Assembly (NCBI GenBank): GCA_947487765.1
Contig: CANKXO010000001.1
Coordinates: 744,001 to 808,000, forward strand
DNA length: 64,000 nt
Direction: 5' to 3'
From: an uncultured Pseudomonadales bacterium
Lineage (GTDB): Bacteria; Pseudomonadota; Gammaproteobacteria; Pseudomonadales; Cellvibrionaceae
A model generated the notes under the pieces. It made no database searches. It had not been told where the DNA came from and saw only the letters and a list, made by a program, of their open reading frames with translations. How positions within the stretch are numbered: position 1 is the first letter of the stretch; every line of letters begins with the position of its first letter. This document shows positions 25,402 to 34,336 of the stretch, piece after piece. A program made the translations under genes and the position numbers.

Positions 25402-25905
25402 ATGGCTACTATTTTAAGAAAAGGGCAAGTTGTTGAAACTATTGGAAATCTGCCTTTAGTCGGCTCAAAAGCTCGAGATTTTACTTTGACTACGACTGAT
25501 TTATTAGATTTGAATCTCTCTCAATTTAAAGGTAAATTTGTCATTCTTAACATTTTTCCTTCTATCGATACTCCTACATGTGCTACATCTGTTCGAGATT
25601 TTAATGCGAAGGCAGCAGCCATTGATGGAGTAAATGTTATTTGTGTTTCGGCAGATCTACCTTTTGCTTTAAATCGATTTTGTGGGGCAGAAGGAATCGA
25701 AAATGTCATAACAGCTTCAAGTTTCCGTTCGACTTTTGGTAATGAATATGGTTTAACATTTACCACTGGTCCGCTAACTGGCTTACTCTCACGTGCTGTA
25801 GTTGTCATTGATAAAAATGGTATTGTTATCCATACAGAGCAAATGGAAGATACATCTTACTTGCCAAACTATGACGCTGCACTTAATTCAATAACACATG
25901 AGTAG
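25402..25905 (+). CDS. tpx: Thiol peroxidase Tpx
   Basis: Tpx is an atypical 2-Cys peroxiredoxin that reduces hydrogen peroxide and alkyl peroxides using thioredoxin. The peroxidatic Cys60 is in IDTPTCATSVRDF and the resolving Cys94 in LPFALNRFCGAEG, the spacing normal for Tpx. The 167 residues match the family length. It follows the TPR gene after 172 bp, so it may have its own promoter, but it faces the same way as the redox cluster and may protect it from peroxide. Confidence 0.95.
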   Translation: MATILRKGQVVETIGNLPLVGSKARDFTLTTTDLLDLNLSQFKGKFVILNIFPSIDTPTCATSVRDFNAKAAAIDGVNVICVSADLPFALNRFCGAEGIENVITASSFRSTFGNEYGLTFTTGPLTGLLSRAVVVIDKNGIVIHTEQMEDTSYLPNYDAALNSITHE

Positions 25906-26083
25906 ATATTTTAATGATGGTATACAGTTGAAATTGTAGAGATAAGCTGAATTTCTATTTTTACTACTCTCCATTATATATTTGGTGAAAATACACTAAT
26001 GCAAACCACCGCGCCTATGAGAGAAGAAGGTTTACAATTGTATAAAAATAGGAAATCATGGATATAATTCTTACGTGATTTGT

Positions 26084-27751
26084 TTATCGTTGTTGTGTTC
26101 TATAATCAGGATGTACCCAAATAGGGGCATTTAAGGAATCAAGTTGTGTTTTGCCTAATATCATATCGGCAGCTCTTTCAGCTACCATAATCGTCGGCGC
26201 ATTTAAATTGCCGTTGGTGATGGTTGGGAAAACCGATGAATCAATAACGCGTAGTGATTCTATCCCTCGTACACGACATTCGCTGTCGAGAACAGCCATA
26301 GAGTCATTGTCTGCACCTATTTTGCAAGTACAGGATGGATGATAAGCGCTCTCTACATTTTTAATTACCCAGGCATCAATGTCTGCATCGCTTTGAATAT
26401 TTACTCCGGGTTGAATTTCATCTCCGCGAAACTCTTCTAGTGAACGTTGTTGCAAAATTTCGCGAGTGAGGCGAATGCAATCGCGCCAATCTTGTTTATC
26501 TTGTTCTTTGGTCAAATAATTAAATAGAATTCTGGGTGCGGCTTTGGGGTCGGCGGATTCTATCCAGAGTTTGCCAGTGCTTTCAGGTTTGTTGGGGCCT
26601 ACGTGGACTTGAAAGCCATGGTCACCAAATGCTGCTTGGCCATCGTAACGCATAGCTGCTGGTAAAAAATGGTATTGAATATTGGGCCATTTTAAGCCTG
26701 CTCGTGAACGAATAAATCCACAGGACTCAAAATGATTGGTTGCCCCCAGCCCATCTTTAAATAATACCCAGCGCGCACCAATTAATCCTTTGCTAATAAA
26801 ATCCATTTTCCCATTGAGTGTGACAGGTTTTGGGCATTGGTATTGGAAGTAAACTTCTAAGTGATCTTTAAGGTTTTCGCCAACACCTTTTAAATCCTGT
26901 AGGACAGGAACATTTGCCTTTTTTAGTACTTCACTAGGGCCTATGCCTGATAATTGTAATAGATGTGGTGATCCTATAGAGCCAGCAGATAAAATGATTT
27001 CTTTATTGCTGAAAATTTTTTTAATATTCCCTTTTTGCTCGTACTGAATGCCTATCGCTTTTTTATTTTGAAAAAGAACTTTATGTACTAATACACCACT
27101 TTTAATGGATAAGTTTTTACGGTGGCGTATTGGCTTTAAGTAGGCCAGTGATGTCGAACAGCGCACCCCATTTTTGACTGTCATATGCATTGGGCCAAAA
27201 CCTTCTTGACGATATCCATTGTAGTCGTCAGTTACGCCGTATCCAGCCTGTTTCCCTGCGTTGATGAAGGCTTGGTAGAGTGGATTAAGCTTCATATCAT
27301 TGCCATTGTTTGTGGCGAGTGGGCCATTGTTGCCACGATAGGTATCACTACCTCCTGACCAGCTTTCCGCTTTTTTAAAATAAGGCAAGCAGTTTTGATA
27401 ATTCCAGCCTGCAGCGCCTTGTTCTTCCCATTCGTCAAAGTCACAGGCGTGACCACGAACATAAACCATTCCATTTATTGATGAGCTGCCACCAATAACT
27501 TTTCCTCTCGGGCAATGTAGTTTGCGGCCATTGAGCCCTGGTTCAGGTTCGGTATGAAACTGCCAGCAATATTTTTCGGTATTCATTGGGTAAGATAGTG
27601 CTGTAGGCATCTGAATAAAAATGCTGTTATCGCTGCCGCCTGCTTCGAGTAATAAAACACTATGTTTGCCGCTTTCACTCAAACGGTTAGCGAGCACACA
27701 ACCAGCTGAGCCGGCTCCCACAATAATGTAATCAAACGTTTCTTGTGTCAT
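26084..27751 (-). CDS. betA: Choline dehydrogenase (GMC oxidoreductase)
   Basis: The 555-residue flavoprotein oxidises choline to betaine aldehyde and on to glycine betaine. FAD-binding residues are in [16 protein letters not shown] near the N terminus; the GMC signatures [14 protein letters not shown] and [16 protein letters not shown] follow. The catalytic His lies in [12 protein letters not shown] and the late Asn in [19 protein letters not shown]. It lies 17 bp downstream of the choline-sulfatase gene in one operon, which supports choline as substrate. Some alcohol dehydrogenases of this family cannot be told apart by sequence alone. Confidence 0.9.
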   Translation of the reverse strand: MTQETFDYIIVGAGSAGCVLANRLSESGKHSVLLLEAGGSDNSIFIQMPTALSYPMNTEKYCWQFHTEPEPGLNGRKLHCPRGKVIGGSSSINGMVYVRGHACDFDEWEEQGAAGWNYQNCLPYFKKAESWSGGSDTYRGNNGPLATNNGNDMKLNPLYQAFINAGKQAGYGVTDDYNGYRQEGFGPMHMTVKNGVRCSTSLAYLKPIRHRKNLSIKSGVLVHKVLFQNKKAIGIQYEQKGNIKKIFSNKEIILSAGSIGSPHLLQLSGIGPSEVLKKANVPVLQDLKGVGENLKDHLEVYFQYQCPKPVTLNGKMDFISKGLIGARWVLFKDGLGATNHFESCGFIRSRAGLKWPNIQYHFLPAAMRYDGQAAFGDHGFQVHVGPNKPESTGKLWIESADPKAAPRILFNYLTKEQDKQDWRDCIRLTREILQQRSLEEFRGDEIQPGVNIQSDADIDAWVIKNVESAYHPSCTCKIGADNDSMAVLDSECRVRGIESLRVIDSSVFPTITNGNLNAPTIMVAERAADMILGKTQLDSLNAPIWVHPDYRTQQR

Positions 27752-27768
27752 ATTGGGTTCCGTTATCT

Positions 27769-29301
27769 TTATTCAGTAGAGGTGTTGGTAACGATTGGAA
27801 AGCGAGCACGTTTTTCTAAATCATCAAGATCAATATTATTGCGCATGTACATTGTGCTGGCGTCGGCAACGGGTTGGTGGTCCCAAGGTGTTTGCTTCCC
27901 TTGTTTGAGTGCATGGCTAACTATGCGCCTACGACGTTGACTTAAAATAACCTGATGAGTGATTTTTTCTGCATCCCAGCGTTGTTCAGCTTCTTGCTTG
28001 AATTGAGCGACAACGTCACTATATGTAGGGTTTTTTGCCAAATTAATTAATTCGTTAGGATCGGCTTGCAGGTTAAATAGTTGATCTGGGTCGGGTTGTG
28101 AACAGATGTATTTATATTTCTCTCGACGAATCATAAATAGAGGCGCAATTGCCCCTTCTCCCATATATTCGCCGATGACTTCATCATGGCCACCCTGGCC
28201 ATTTAAATGAGGCAATAAACTGCGGCCGTTGATAGGGTTTGCGTATATTGGGGCTTTGCCTTCATTAGCAATTTCAGCAAAGGTCGGTAATAAATCTATG
28301 GTCGACACAGACTTTTTAACTCGTTTTGGAGAAAAGTAATTTGGCGCATGTATGATCATTGGTACTCGTGCTGACCATTCAAACCAATTCATTTTGTACC
28401 ATAAACCGCGTTCACCTAGCATGTCGCCATGGTCGCCAGAGAAAACAATAATTGTGTTGTTATCAAGACCGGTTTCTTTTAATGTTTTTAATATTTTCCC
28501 AATTTGATCATCAACGTAACTAATGGCGCCATAGTATGCTCGGCGCGCATTGCGAATATGTTGGTCAGTAATTTTTTTGTCATCCATTAAACAGACGTGG
28601 CGTAATCTTTGTGAGTGTGGATCTTGTTTTTCGGCTGGGATGTTGATGTGCGGCAATTCTATTTCTTCGTTTGAGTAACGTTCCCAATATTCTTCGGGTA
28701 TTGCGTAAGGGTCGTGAGGGTGAGTCATGGAGACTGTCAGACAGAATGGTCTCTGGTCATTGCCGCGGGCGTGATCATATAAGTACCGTTGTGCTTGAAA
28801 GACAACCTCATCATCAAAATCCAGTTGATTGCTACGCACACATATGCCCGCCTGAGTGACAGATGACATATTGTGATACCAGCTGGGGCGTTCATTAAAG
28901 TTTTCCCAGTTTGGGAACCAGCCGTAATCCGCAGGATAAATATCTGTCGTCAGTCGCTCTTCAAACCCATGAAGTTGATCAGGTCCGCAGAAATGCATTT
29001 TCCCCGATAGTGCTGTGCGATAACCGGATGTACGGAGGTAGTGAGCAAAGGTTGGTGTATCTGCAGGAAATTCAGCGGCATTATCGTAAGCACCAATGGC
29101 TTTTGGTAATTGTCCACTCATCAATACATAACGTGAAGGCGCACACAATGGGCTATTGCAATAAGCTGACTCAAATAGCACTCCGTTTTCTGCTAGCTTT
29201 GACAAGTTAGGCGCTTTAACAACGGACTCTTTGTAAAAGGGTAATACAGGAGCCGCCATTTGATCAGCCATAAGAAATAAGATATTCGGTTTTTGGTTCA
29301 T
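27769..29301 (-). CDS. betC: Choline-sulfatase
   Basis: The 510-residue enzyme releases sulfate from choline-O-sulfate. The sulfatase signature with the Cys converted to formylglycine is C53 ([18 protein letters not shown]). Metal ligands are seen in LFLMADQM near the N terminus and in [15 protein letters not shown]. The C-terminal extension with [23 protein letters not shown] is characteristic of choline-sulfatases. The gene forms an operon with betA and is divergent from a LysR regulator 155 bp away. Confidence 0.93.
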   Translation of the reverse strand: MNQKPNILFLMADQMAAPVLPFYKESVVKAPNLSKLAENGVLFESAYCNSPLCAPSRYVLMSGQLPKAIGAYDNAAEFPADTPTFAHYLRTSGYRTALSGKMHFCGPDQLHGFEERLTTDIYPADYGWFPNWENFNERPSWYHNMSSVTQAGICVRSNQLDFDDEVVFQAQRYLYDHARGNDQRPFCLTVSMTHPHDPYAIPEEYWERYSNEEIELPHINIPAEKQDPHSQRLRHVCLMDDKKITDQHIRNARRAYYGAISYVDDQIGKILKTLKETGLDNNTIIVFSGDHGDMLGERGLWYKMNWFEWSARVPMIIHAPNYFSPKRVKKSVSTIDLLPTFAEIANEGKAPIYANPINGRSLLPHLNGQGGHDEVIGEYMGEGAIAPLFMIRREKYKYICSQPDPDQLFNLQADPNELINLAKNPTYSDVVAQFKQEAEQRWDAEKITHQVILSQRRRRIVSHALKQGKQTPWDHQPVADASTMYMRNNIDLDDLEKRARFPIVTNTSTE

Positions 29302-29456
29302 TTATTTTATTCCTTGCTTACTAATACCTGCTTAGCTATAAAATCCAGATTGGTATAATATTAACTAATGTATAGATATCTACTGATATGAAGGTTGCCA
29401 TGGTTTATTTTTCCTGTAAACGGGAGCAAAACTAATGGAAGGTATAAGTTAAAGTT

Positions 29457-30353
29457 ATGTTTAAAATTGAAGATTTACCATCGCTTAGAAGTTTAGCGAC
29501 ATTTGAAGTGGCTGCTCGACACTTAAGCTTTACTCGAGCAGCAGAAGAATTGAATTCCACTCAGCCAGCGGTAAGTCAGCAGGTAAGGGCGTTGGAATCT
29601 GAATTAGGAGTTACTCTTTTTAAGAGAATCTATCGAGGGGTTGTTCTTACAGACGAGGGGAGTTACCTGTTCGATTGCGTTAGTAAGGGGTTTGGGAAAA
29701 TACACAATGGAGTGATGGAGCTACAGCGTCGACATAAAAATCCACGCATTAATGTCGCCACTGACTTTGCTTTTGCTGCGTTTTGGCTTCTACCGAAACT
29801 GCCTGAGTTTCGTAAGTTGTACCCTGAAATAGATATTCGTGTGATTACCTCTGAAAGTGAAGCAAACATTGCAGCTTCGGAAGTGGATGTTGCGATTATT
29901 TTTGGTGATGGGCATTATCGAAATGCATATTCTCAATTACTTTTTCAGGAAAAAGTTTTCCCGGTGTACAGCCCTAAATTTCTTAAGGAATATGGCCCGA
30001 TATCGACAGTTGAAGATCTTGCAAAGAGCCATTTGTTACGTTTGTCGACAAACCCTGAAAATACTTGGTTGGATTGGAAGCAAGTATTTTTAGCGTTAAA
30101 CAATACGACTGACATGAGTGACCCGGTTATGACATTCAATAACTACACTCTTTTGGTCCAAGCTGCAATTGCCGGGCAGGGTGTGGCTTTAGGGTGGAGC
30201 ACATTGGTTGATGGTCTGCTAAATAGTGGTGTACTCATTGGGCTTGAAGAATTTAGTGTTAGTACAGCATTAGGCTATTTTCTAGTGGATCCTGATCGTC
30301 ATGAAGATAAAAATGCGAAAAGTTTATTGGTAGATTGGTTAGTAAAACAATAA
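29457..30353 (+). CDS. LysR-family regulator of choline-sulfate use
   Basis: The 298-residue protein shows the LysR winged helix (FEVAARHLSFTRAAEELNST, SQQVRALESELGVTLFKR) and an effector domain of GcvA/BetR type (VDVAIIFGDG, GQGVALGWSTLVD). Regulators of this branch are often found next to choline-sulfatase genes, and here it is divergent from betC. It probably activates betC-betA in response to choline or choline-O-sulfate; the ligand is inferred from context. The gene converges on the threonine aldolase, with only 16 bp between stops. Confidence 0.88.
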   Translation: MFKIEDLPSLRSLATFEVAARHLSFTRAAEELNSTQPAVSQQVRALESELGVTLFKRIYRGVVLTDEGSYLFDCVSKGFGKIHNGVMELQRRHKNPRINVATDFAFAAFWLLPKLPEFRKLYPEIDIRVITSESEANIAASEVDVAIIFGDGHYRNAYSQLLFQEKVFPVYSPKFLKEYGPISTVEDLAKSHLLRLSTNPENTWLDWKQVFLALNNTTDMSDPVMTFNNYTLLVQAAIAGQGVALGWSTLVDGLLNSGVLIGLEEFSVSTALGYFLVDPDRHEDKNAKSLLVDWLVKQ

Positions 30354-30369
30354 GAAAAAATAAACGGAA

Positions 30370-31419
30370 TTACTTATTTTCGATCAGGCATGCTTTTAGA
30401 TCTTTTACAAAAATATCAATCGTTTCTTTTTGGGTATCCCATGAGCACATTAAGCGTGCTCCGCCTTCGCCAATAAAGGTATAAAATTTCCAGCCTTTTT
30501 GATGCATGGCTGCTATCACCGTTTGTGGAAGTTCTACAAAGACTGAGTTTGCTTCGCGAGGGAATAGTAGCAATATTTCAGGGATTTTTTTAAGTTCTTG
30601 TTCTAAATAGTTTGCGCAATGGTTTGCATGCCTGGCATATTTAAGCCAGGTATCATTTTTTAAAATGCCTAGCCATTGCGCAGATATGTAGCGCATTTTA
30701 GACGCTAGTTGTCCCGCTTGTTTGCATCGATAGGCAAACTCATCGGCTTCTTCTGGATTAAAGAAGACGACGGCATCGCCTAGCATTAACCCATTTTTAG
30801 AACCGCCTAAAGATAATACATCGACGCCCGCTTTATGGGTAAGGTCTTTTGCGGCAATACTAGGGTTTTTATCTTGTAGACTGCTAATGGCGTTAGCAAA
30901 GCGTGCGCCATCCATGTGCAGTTTTAATTTGAATTCGCTCGTCGCTCGTTGAATTTCTGCTAATTCTTGCAAATTGTATACTGTTCCAACTTCGGTTGTT
31001 TGGGTTACGCTCACTATTTTAGGTTTAGGGTAGTGCACATCATCCCGTTTATTGACTAACTCTTTGATGCCTTCGTAATGTAATTTTCCATTATCGCTTT
31101 CACTTAATAATATCTTGGAACCATGAGAGAAAAACTCTGGTGCGCCACATTCATCGGTTTCAATATGGGCTAGCCGGCTGCAGATCATGCTGTGGTAGGG
31201 CTGGCAATAAGTAGCTAAGGATAGAGAGTTAGCAGCAGTTCCATTGAATACAAAAAATACATCGCAATTTGTTTCGAAAGTTTCTCTGAATAATTCGCAG
31301 GCTTCAGCAGTCCATTTATCTTCACCATAGGAGGGTTCATGGCTTTGGTTGGCTTTATTTAGGTATTCCATTACTTCAGGGCAAACACCTGAATAATTAT
31401 CACTGGCAAACTGCTGCAT
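30370..31419 (-). CDS. ltaE: Low-specificity L-threonine aldolase
   Basis: This PLP enzyme splits threonine or allo-threonine into glycine and acetaldehyde, or runs toward serine-type products. The 349-residue protein starts with FASDNYSGVCPEVMEYL, has the substrate-region HIETDECGAPEFF, and places the PLP-binding Lys208 in SLGGSKNGLMLGDAV. LHMDGARFANA is another conserved block. It lies after the betaine genes and could use glycine produced by stepwise demethylation of betaine, but this link is only positional. Confidence 0.92.
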   Translation of the reverse strand: MQQFASDNYSGVCPEVMEYLNKANQSHEPSYGEDKWTAEACELFRETFETNCDVFFVFNGTAANSLSLATYCQPYHSMICSRLAHIETDECGAPEFFSHGSKILLSESDNGKLHYEGIKELVNKRDDVHYPKPKIVSVTQTTEVGTVYNLQELAEIQRATSEFKLKLHMDGARFANAISSLQDKNPSIAAKDLTHKAGVDVLSLGGSKNGLMLGDAVVFFNPEEADEFAYRCKQAGQLASKMRYISAQWLGILKNDTWLKYARHANHCANYLEQELKKIPEILLLFPREANSVFVELPQTVIAAMHQKGWKFYTFIGEGGARLMCSWDTQKETIDIFVKDLKACLIENK

Positions 31420-31581
31420 CGTGCTGATCCTATTGAGGCTGAATTGGGAGCTAAATTAATCGTGTTGGGTTAATTAATTTGAGTAATCTTATTATTAGTT
31501 GTACCTGTAGGCTAGAGTTGTTTACAGGTTTATTCGATAGTGACTTTTTTCGATGTGATTTCACATCAAATTTTCTGATAA

Positions 31582-33276
31582 TTAATTAACGATTAATTGT
31601 CTGTCTGTTAGCGCAACATAAAGTGTTAATAATTGCCCCGGTTTAATATATTTTTGGGTGGCAATATTGTTCCAACTTTTTATGTCCTTTATACGCACTC
31701 TGAATCGGTTGGCAATATAAGCCAATGAATCGCCTTGTTTGACAGTATAAAATAATTTGCGCGTTTCATTTTTCGGGGGTTGAGCGCTTGCTTTCTTGGT
31801 CCAAACTACCAACTTTTTATTGACGGATAGTACATCGCCAGGAGCCATATGATTCCAACGGGCTAATGCTTTAACGCCGACATTATATTTTTTTGCAATA
31901 TCCCATAGGCTTTCACCCGACCTAACTCGGTGATCGACACGTTCAGCATGTTTTTTAGGTGATCTGTTTTGGCGTTTGGCGAGTCGCTGTTCTGCACTTA
32001 AGCTGTAGTATTCACTTTCTTTTCTTGCTGAAGGGATTAATAAGGCTTTACCTGCGCGGATGCGATTATTTTTAACACCATTCACACTGGCAATCAGTTT
32101 TGGGCTGGTGTTGAATTTTTTGGCAATTTTTATTAATGAATCATTGTTTTGAATAATGTACCGCCGCCAGGTCATACGTTTACTGGGCGGCAATTCATTT
32201 AATTTTTCTCGAAGAATGTCGGCACTGTCGTAAGGCACTAATAAATCGTGGGGTGGTGAAGGGTCGGTGGCCCAGCGGTTAAAGGCAGCATTGAGCTCAT
32301 AAATGGTATCTATATCCACTTCTGCTAATGTTGCGGCTTCGGCTAAATCAATTTGTGAACCGATATCAACAATCGTGAAATAAGCTTCGTCAGGAATGGG
32401 GTTAATCGCAATATTATATTTTTCAGAATGTTTAATAATATCTCGCCAAGCTAATAACTTTGGAATGTAATGTTGGGTTTCTCTTGGTAAATCGAGAGAC
32501 CAGTAATCTGTTGGCTTACCTTTCTTTCTATTTTTGCGAATTGCTTTTAGTACATTGCCTTGCCCGGCATTGTAGGAGGCCATCGCCAATAGCCAGTCAC
32601 CATCAAATAATTTGTGTAGATAAATCAAATACTGAATGGCGGCTCCTGTCGCTGCAATCGTGTCTCGACGTTCGTCATGCCACCAGTCTTGTGCCAGTCC
32701 AAAGCGTTTCCCGGTGCCAGGGATAAACTGCCATAAACCTGATGCTCGCCCTGGAGAATAAGCAAAAGGATCATAGCGGCTCTCGACAATAGGCAGTAGC
32801 GCAATTTCTAATGGCATATTGTGCTTTTTAAGCTCGGTTACCACAAAGTGCAAATAAGGTGCTGCGTTGTCTGCGACATTGTTGATCAACCTTGGTGAGC
32901 GCATTAGACGCTTTCGGTACACGGCGATGCGTTTTTCTGCTGCTTCATTTTCAACGGGGATTTCTGAGAACTCAAAACCCTCTCGTATGCTGTCCCATAA
33001 GTCGCCAACGGGCTCTTCTTCCTCAAAATCTACCAGTGTTGGTGAGGAGGCTTCATTGGCCGCTGTCTCTATAGCTATATCGGCTGATGAATCAACAACA
33101 CCCGTTGCAGGGTCTATGTAGACTTCATCGAGGGTATCTATTGTCGGTGCTGTTTCTGGTGTTTTTGTCTGCTCAGATGTTTGATTTACAACGGATTTAT
33201 TACATGCGCTGAGTAGGATGCTCAGTAGTATCGGCGTAAGTAAGGTCGTGAAACGGTTGAGCATCAAAGAAAACAT
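31582..33276 (-). CDS. mltD: Membrane-bound lytic murein transglycosylase D (lipoprotein)
   Basis: MltD cleaves peptidoglycan strands. The 564-residue protein begins with a lipoprotein signal (MFSLMLNRFTTLLTPILLSILLSAC), the lipidated Cys being residue 25 from ATG 33276. The SLT domain follows with IALLPIVESRYDPFAYSP, where the Glu is catalytic, and GLWQFIPGTGKRFGL. Three LysM modules occupy the C terminus (NNDSLIKIAKKFN, SGESLWDIAKKYN, QGDSLAYIANRFR). An in-frame codon at 33351 would place 25 residues before the signal peptide and is unlikely. It is followed by gloB 90 bp upstream on the same strand. Confidence 0.94.
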   Translation of the reverse strand: MFSLMLNRFTTLLTPILLSILLSACNKSVVNQTSEQTKTPETAPTIDTLDEVYIDPATGVVDSSADIAIETAANEASSPTLVDFEEEEPVGDLWDSIREGFEFSEIPVENEAAEKRIAVYRKRLMRSPRLINNVADNAAPYLHFVVTELKKHNMPLEIALLPIVESRYDPFAYSPGRASGLWQFIPGTGKRFGLAQDWWHDERRDTIAATGAAIQYLIYLHKLFDGDWLLAMASYNAGQGNVLKAIRKNRKKGKPTDYWSLDLPRETQHYIPKLLAWRDIIKHSEKYNIAINPIPDEAYFTIVDIGSQIDLAEAATLAEVDIDTIYELNAAFNRWATDPSPPHDLLVPYDSADILREKLNELPPSKRMTWRRYIIQNNDSLIKIAKKFNTSPKLIASVNGVKNNRIRAGKALLIPSARKESEYYSLSAEQRLAKRQNRSPKKHAERVDHRVRSGESLWDIAKKYNVGVKALARWNHMAPGDVLSVNKKLVVWTKKASAQPPKNETRKLFYTVKQGDSLAYIANRFRVRIKDIKSWNNIATQKYIKPGQLLTLYVALTDRQLIVN

Positions 33277-33366
33277 AAATTGGTCTATTTCAGCGGCAAA
33301 GTTCAGGATTCTAAGGAATAACCATGGTCTGTGCAAATAGGTGTCAGCCAAAGTTAGATGTCTGAC

Positions 33367-34149
33367 TCAAAATTCATCTTTCCAGCGCCTCAGACCGGTA
33401 AATAATTCCTGAGTTGTGACCCAGTTTGATTTCCAGTATTGATTAATGGAATTCGCTACAGAGGATTGATTGCAGCGGATAAAAGGGTTGGTTTGCTGTT
33501 CAAGAGCAAGAGAGGTGGGTAGTGTGGGTTGGTTTTGTCGGCGCTTAGTTTGTTCGTTTTTTAAACGTTCTTGAATGGTTTGGTTATCAGGCTCCACGGT
33601 TTTAGCAAATTGAAGGTTAGCGAGTGTATATTCGTGAGTGCAAAAAATCTGTGTTTCTTCAGGTAACTGGCTGATACGCTGAAGAGAATGGCAAAGTTGC
33701 TCATGAGTGCCGCCTTTCAAGCGTCCACAGCCCCCGGCAAATAAGGTATCACCACAAAATAGTGTTGGTCGATTATCGATATCTCCAAAGTAAGCAATAT
33801 GTTCAACGGTATGCCCTGGGACTTCTAATATCGTTAACTCAAGTGAAGGTTGATCAAAGAAAGATACTTTGTCACCTTCGCCACGCTTATTGGTAATTTG
33901 TGGAATAGCATCGGAATCTGGTCCGTATACGGGTACATGATAGTACTGTAGTAAGTCGTTAATACCATCGACGTGATCCCAGTGCCTATGGGTAATGATG
34001 ATAGCAATTAAGGTTAGTTTCTTCTCCTTTAATACTGCTAGTACAGGTGCTGCATCACCTGGGTCGACAATGACGGCGTCTCCGTTCGAATGCTCAATTA
34101 ACCAGAGGTAGTTGTCGGTATAGGCTGGAATAGGAGTCACAGTAATCAT
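33367..34149 (-). CDS. gloB: Hydroxyacylglutathione hydrolase (glyoxalase II)
   Basis: GloB hydrolyses S-lactoylglutathione made from methylglyoxal. The metallo-beta-lactamase motif THRHWDHVDG gives the metal ligands H54, H56, D58 and H59; further ligands are in VPGHTVEHIAYFG, CGDTLFAGGCGR and CTHEYTLANLQFA. The 260-residue length is normal. The pair mltD-gloB next to each other is common in gammaproteobacteria. Confidence 0.95.
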   Translation of the reverse strand: MITVTPIPAYTDNYLWLIEHSNGDAVIVDPGDAAPVLAVLKEKKLTLIAIIITHRHWDHVDGINDLLQYYHVPVYGPDSDAIPQITNKRGEGDKVSFFDQPSLELTILEVPGHTVEHIAYFGDIDNRPTLFCGDTLFAGGCGRLKGGTHEQLCHSLQRISQLPEETQIFCTHEYTLANLQFAKTVEPDNQTIQERLKNEQTKRRQNQPTLPTSLALEQQTNPFIRCNQSSVANSINQYWKSNWVTTQELFTGLRRWKDEF

Positions 34150-34336
34150 AAGTAGTCATTCTCAATATGAAGTGCCTATGATAATTGATGTGACAATATA
34201 AATATAATTATTTAATGATGTTACAGGCCTAATGCTTAGATGATGGGGCTAATTTATGTGGGGTGTGCAGAGGGTACATAAGACAATCTTAATCATTTTT
34301 AAAGGCTGCTTGGCTAAATTTTAAAGCTAGTGCATA

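Noticed and set aside
30350-30377. Weak hairpin between the LysR gene and threonine aldolase (AATAAG and CTTATT)
   Set aside because: Six A/T-rich pairs with a long loop are too weak to call a terminator.
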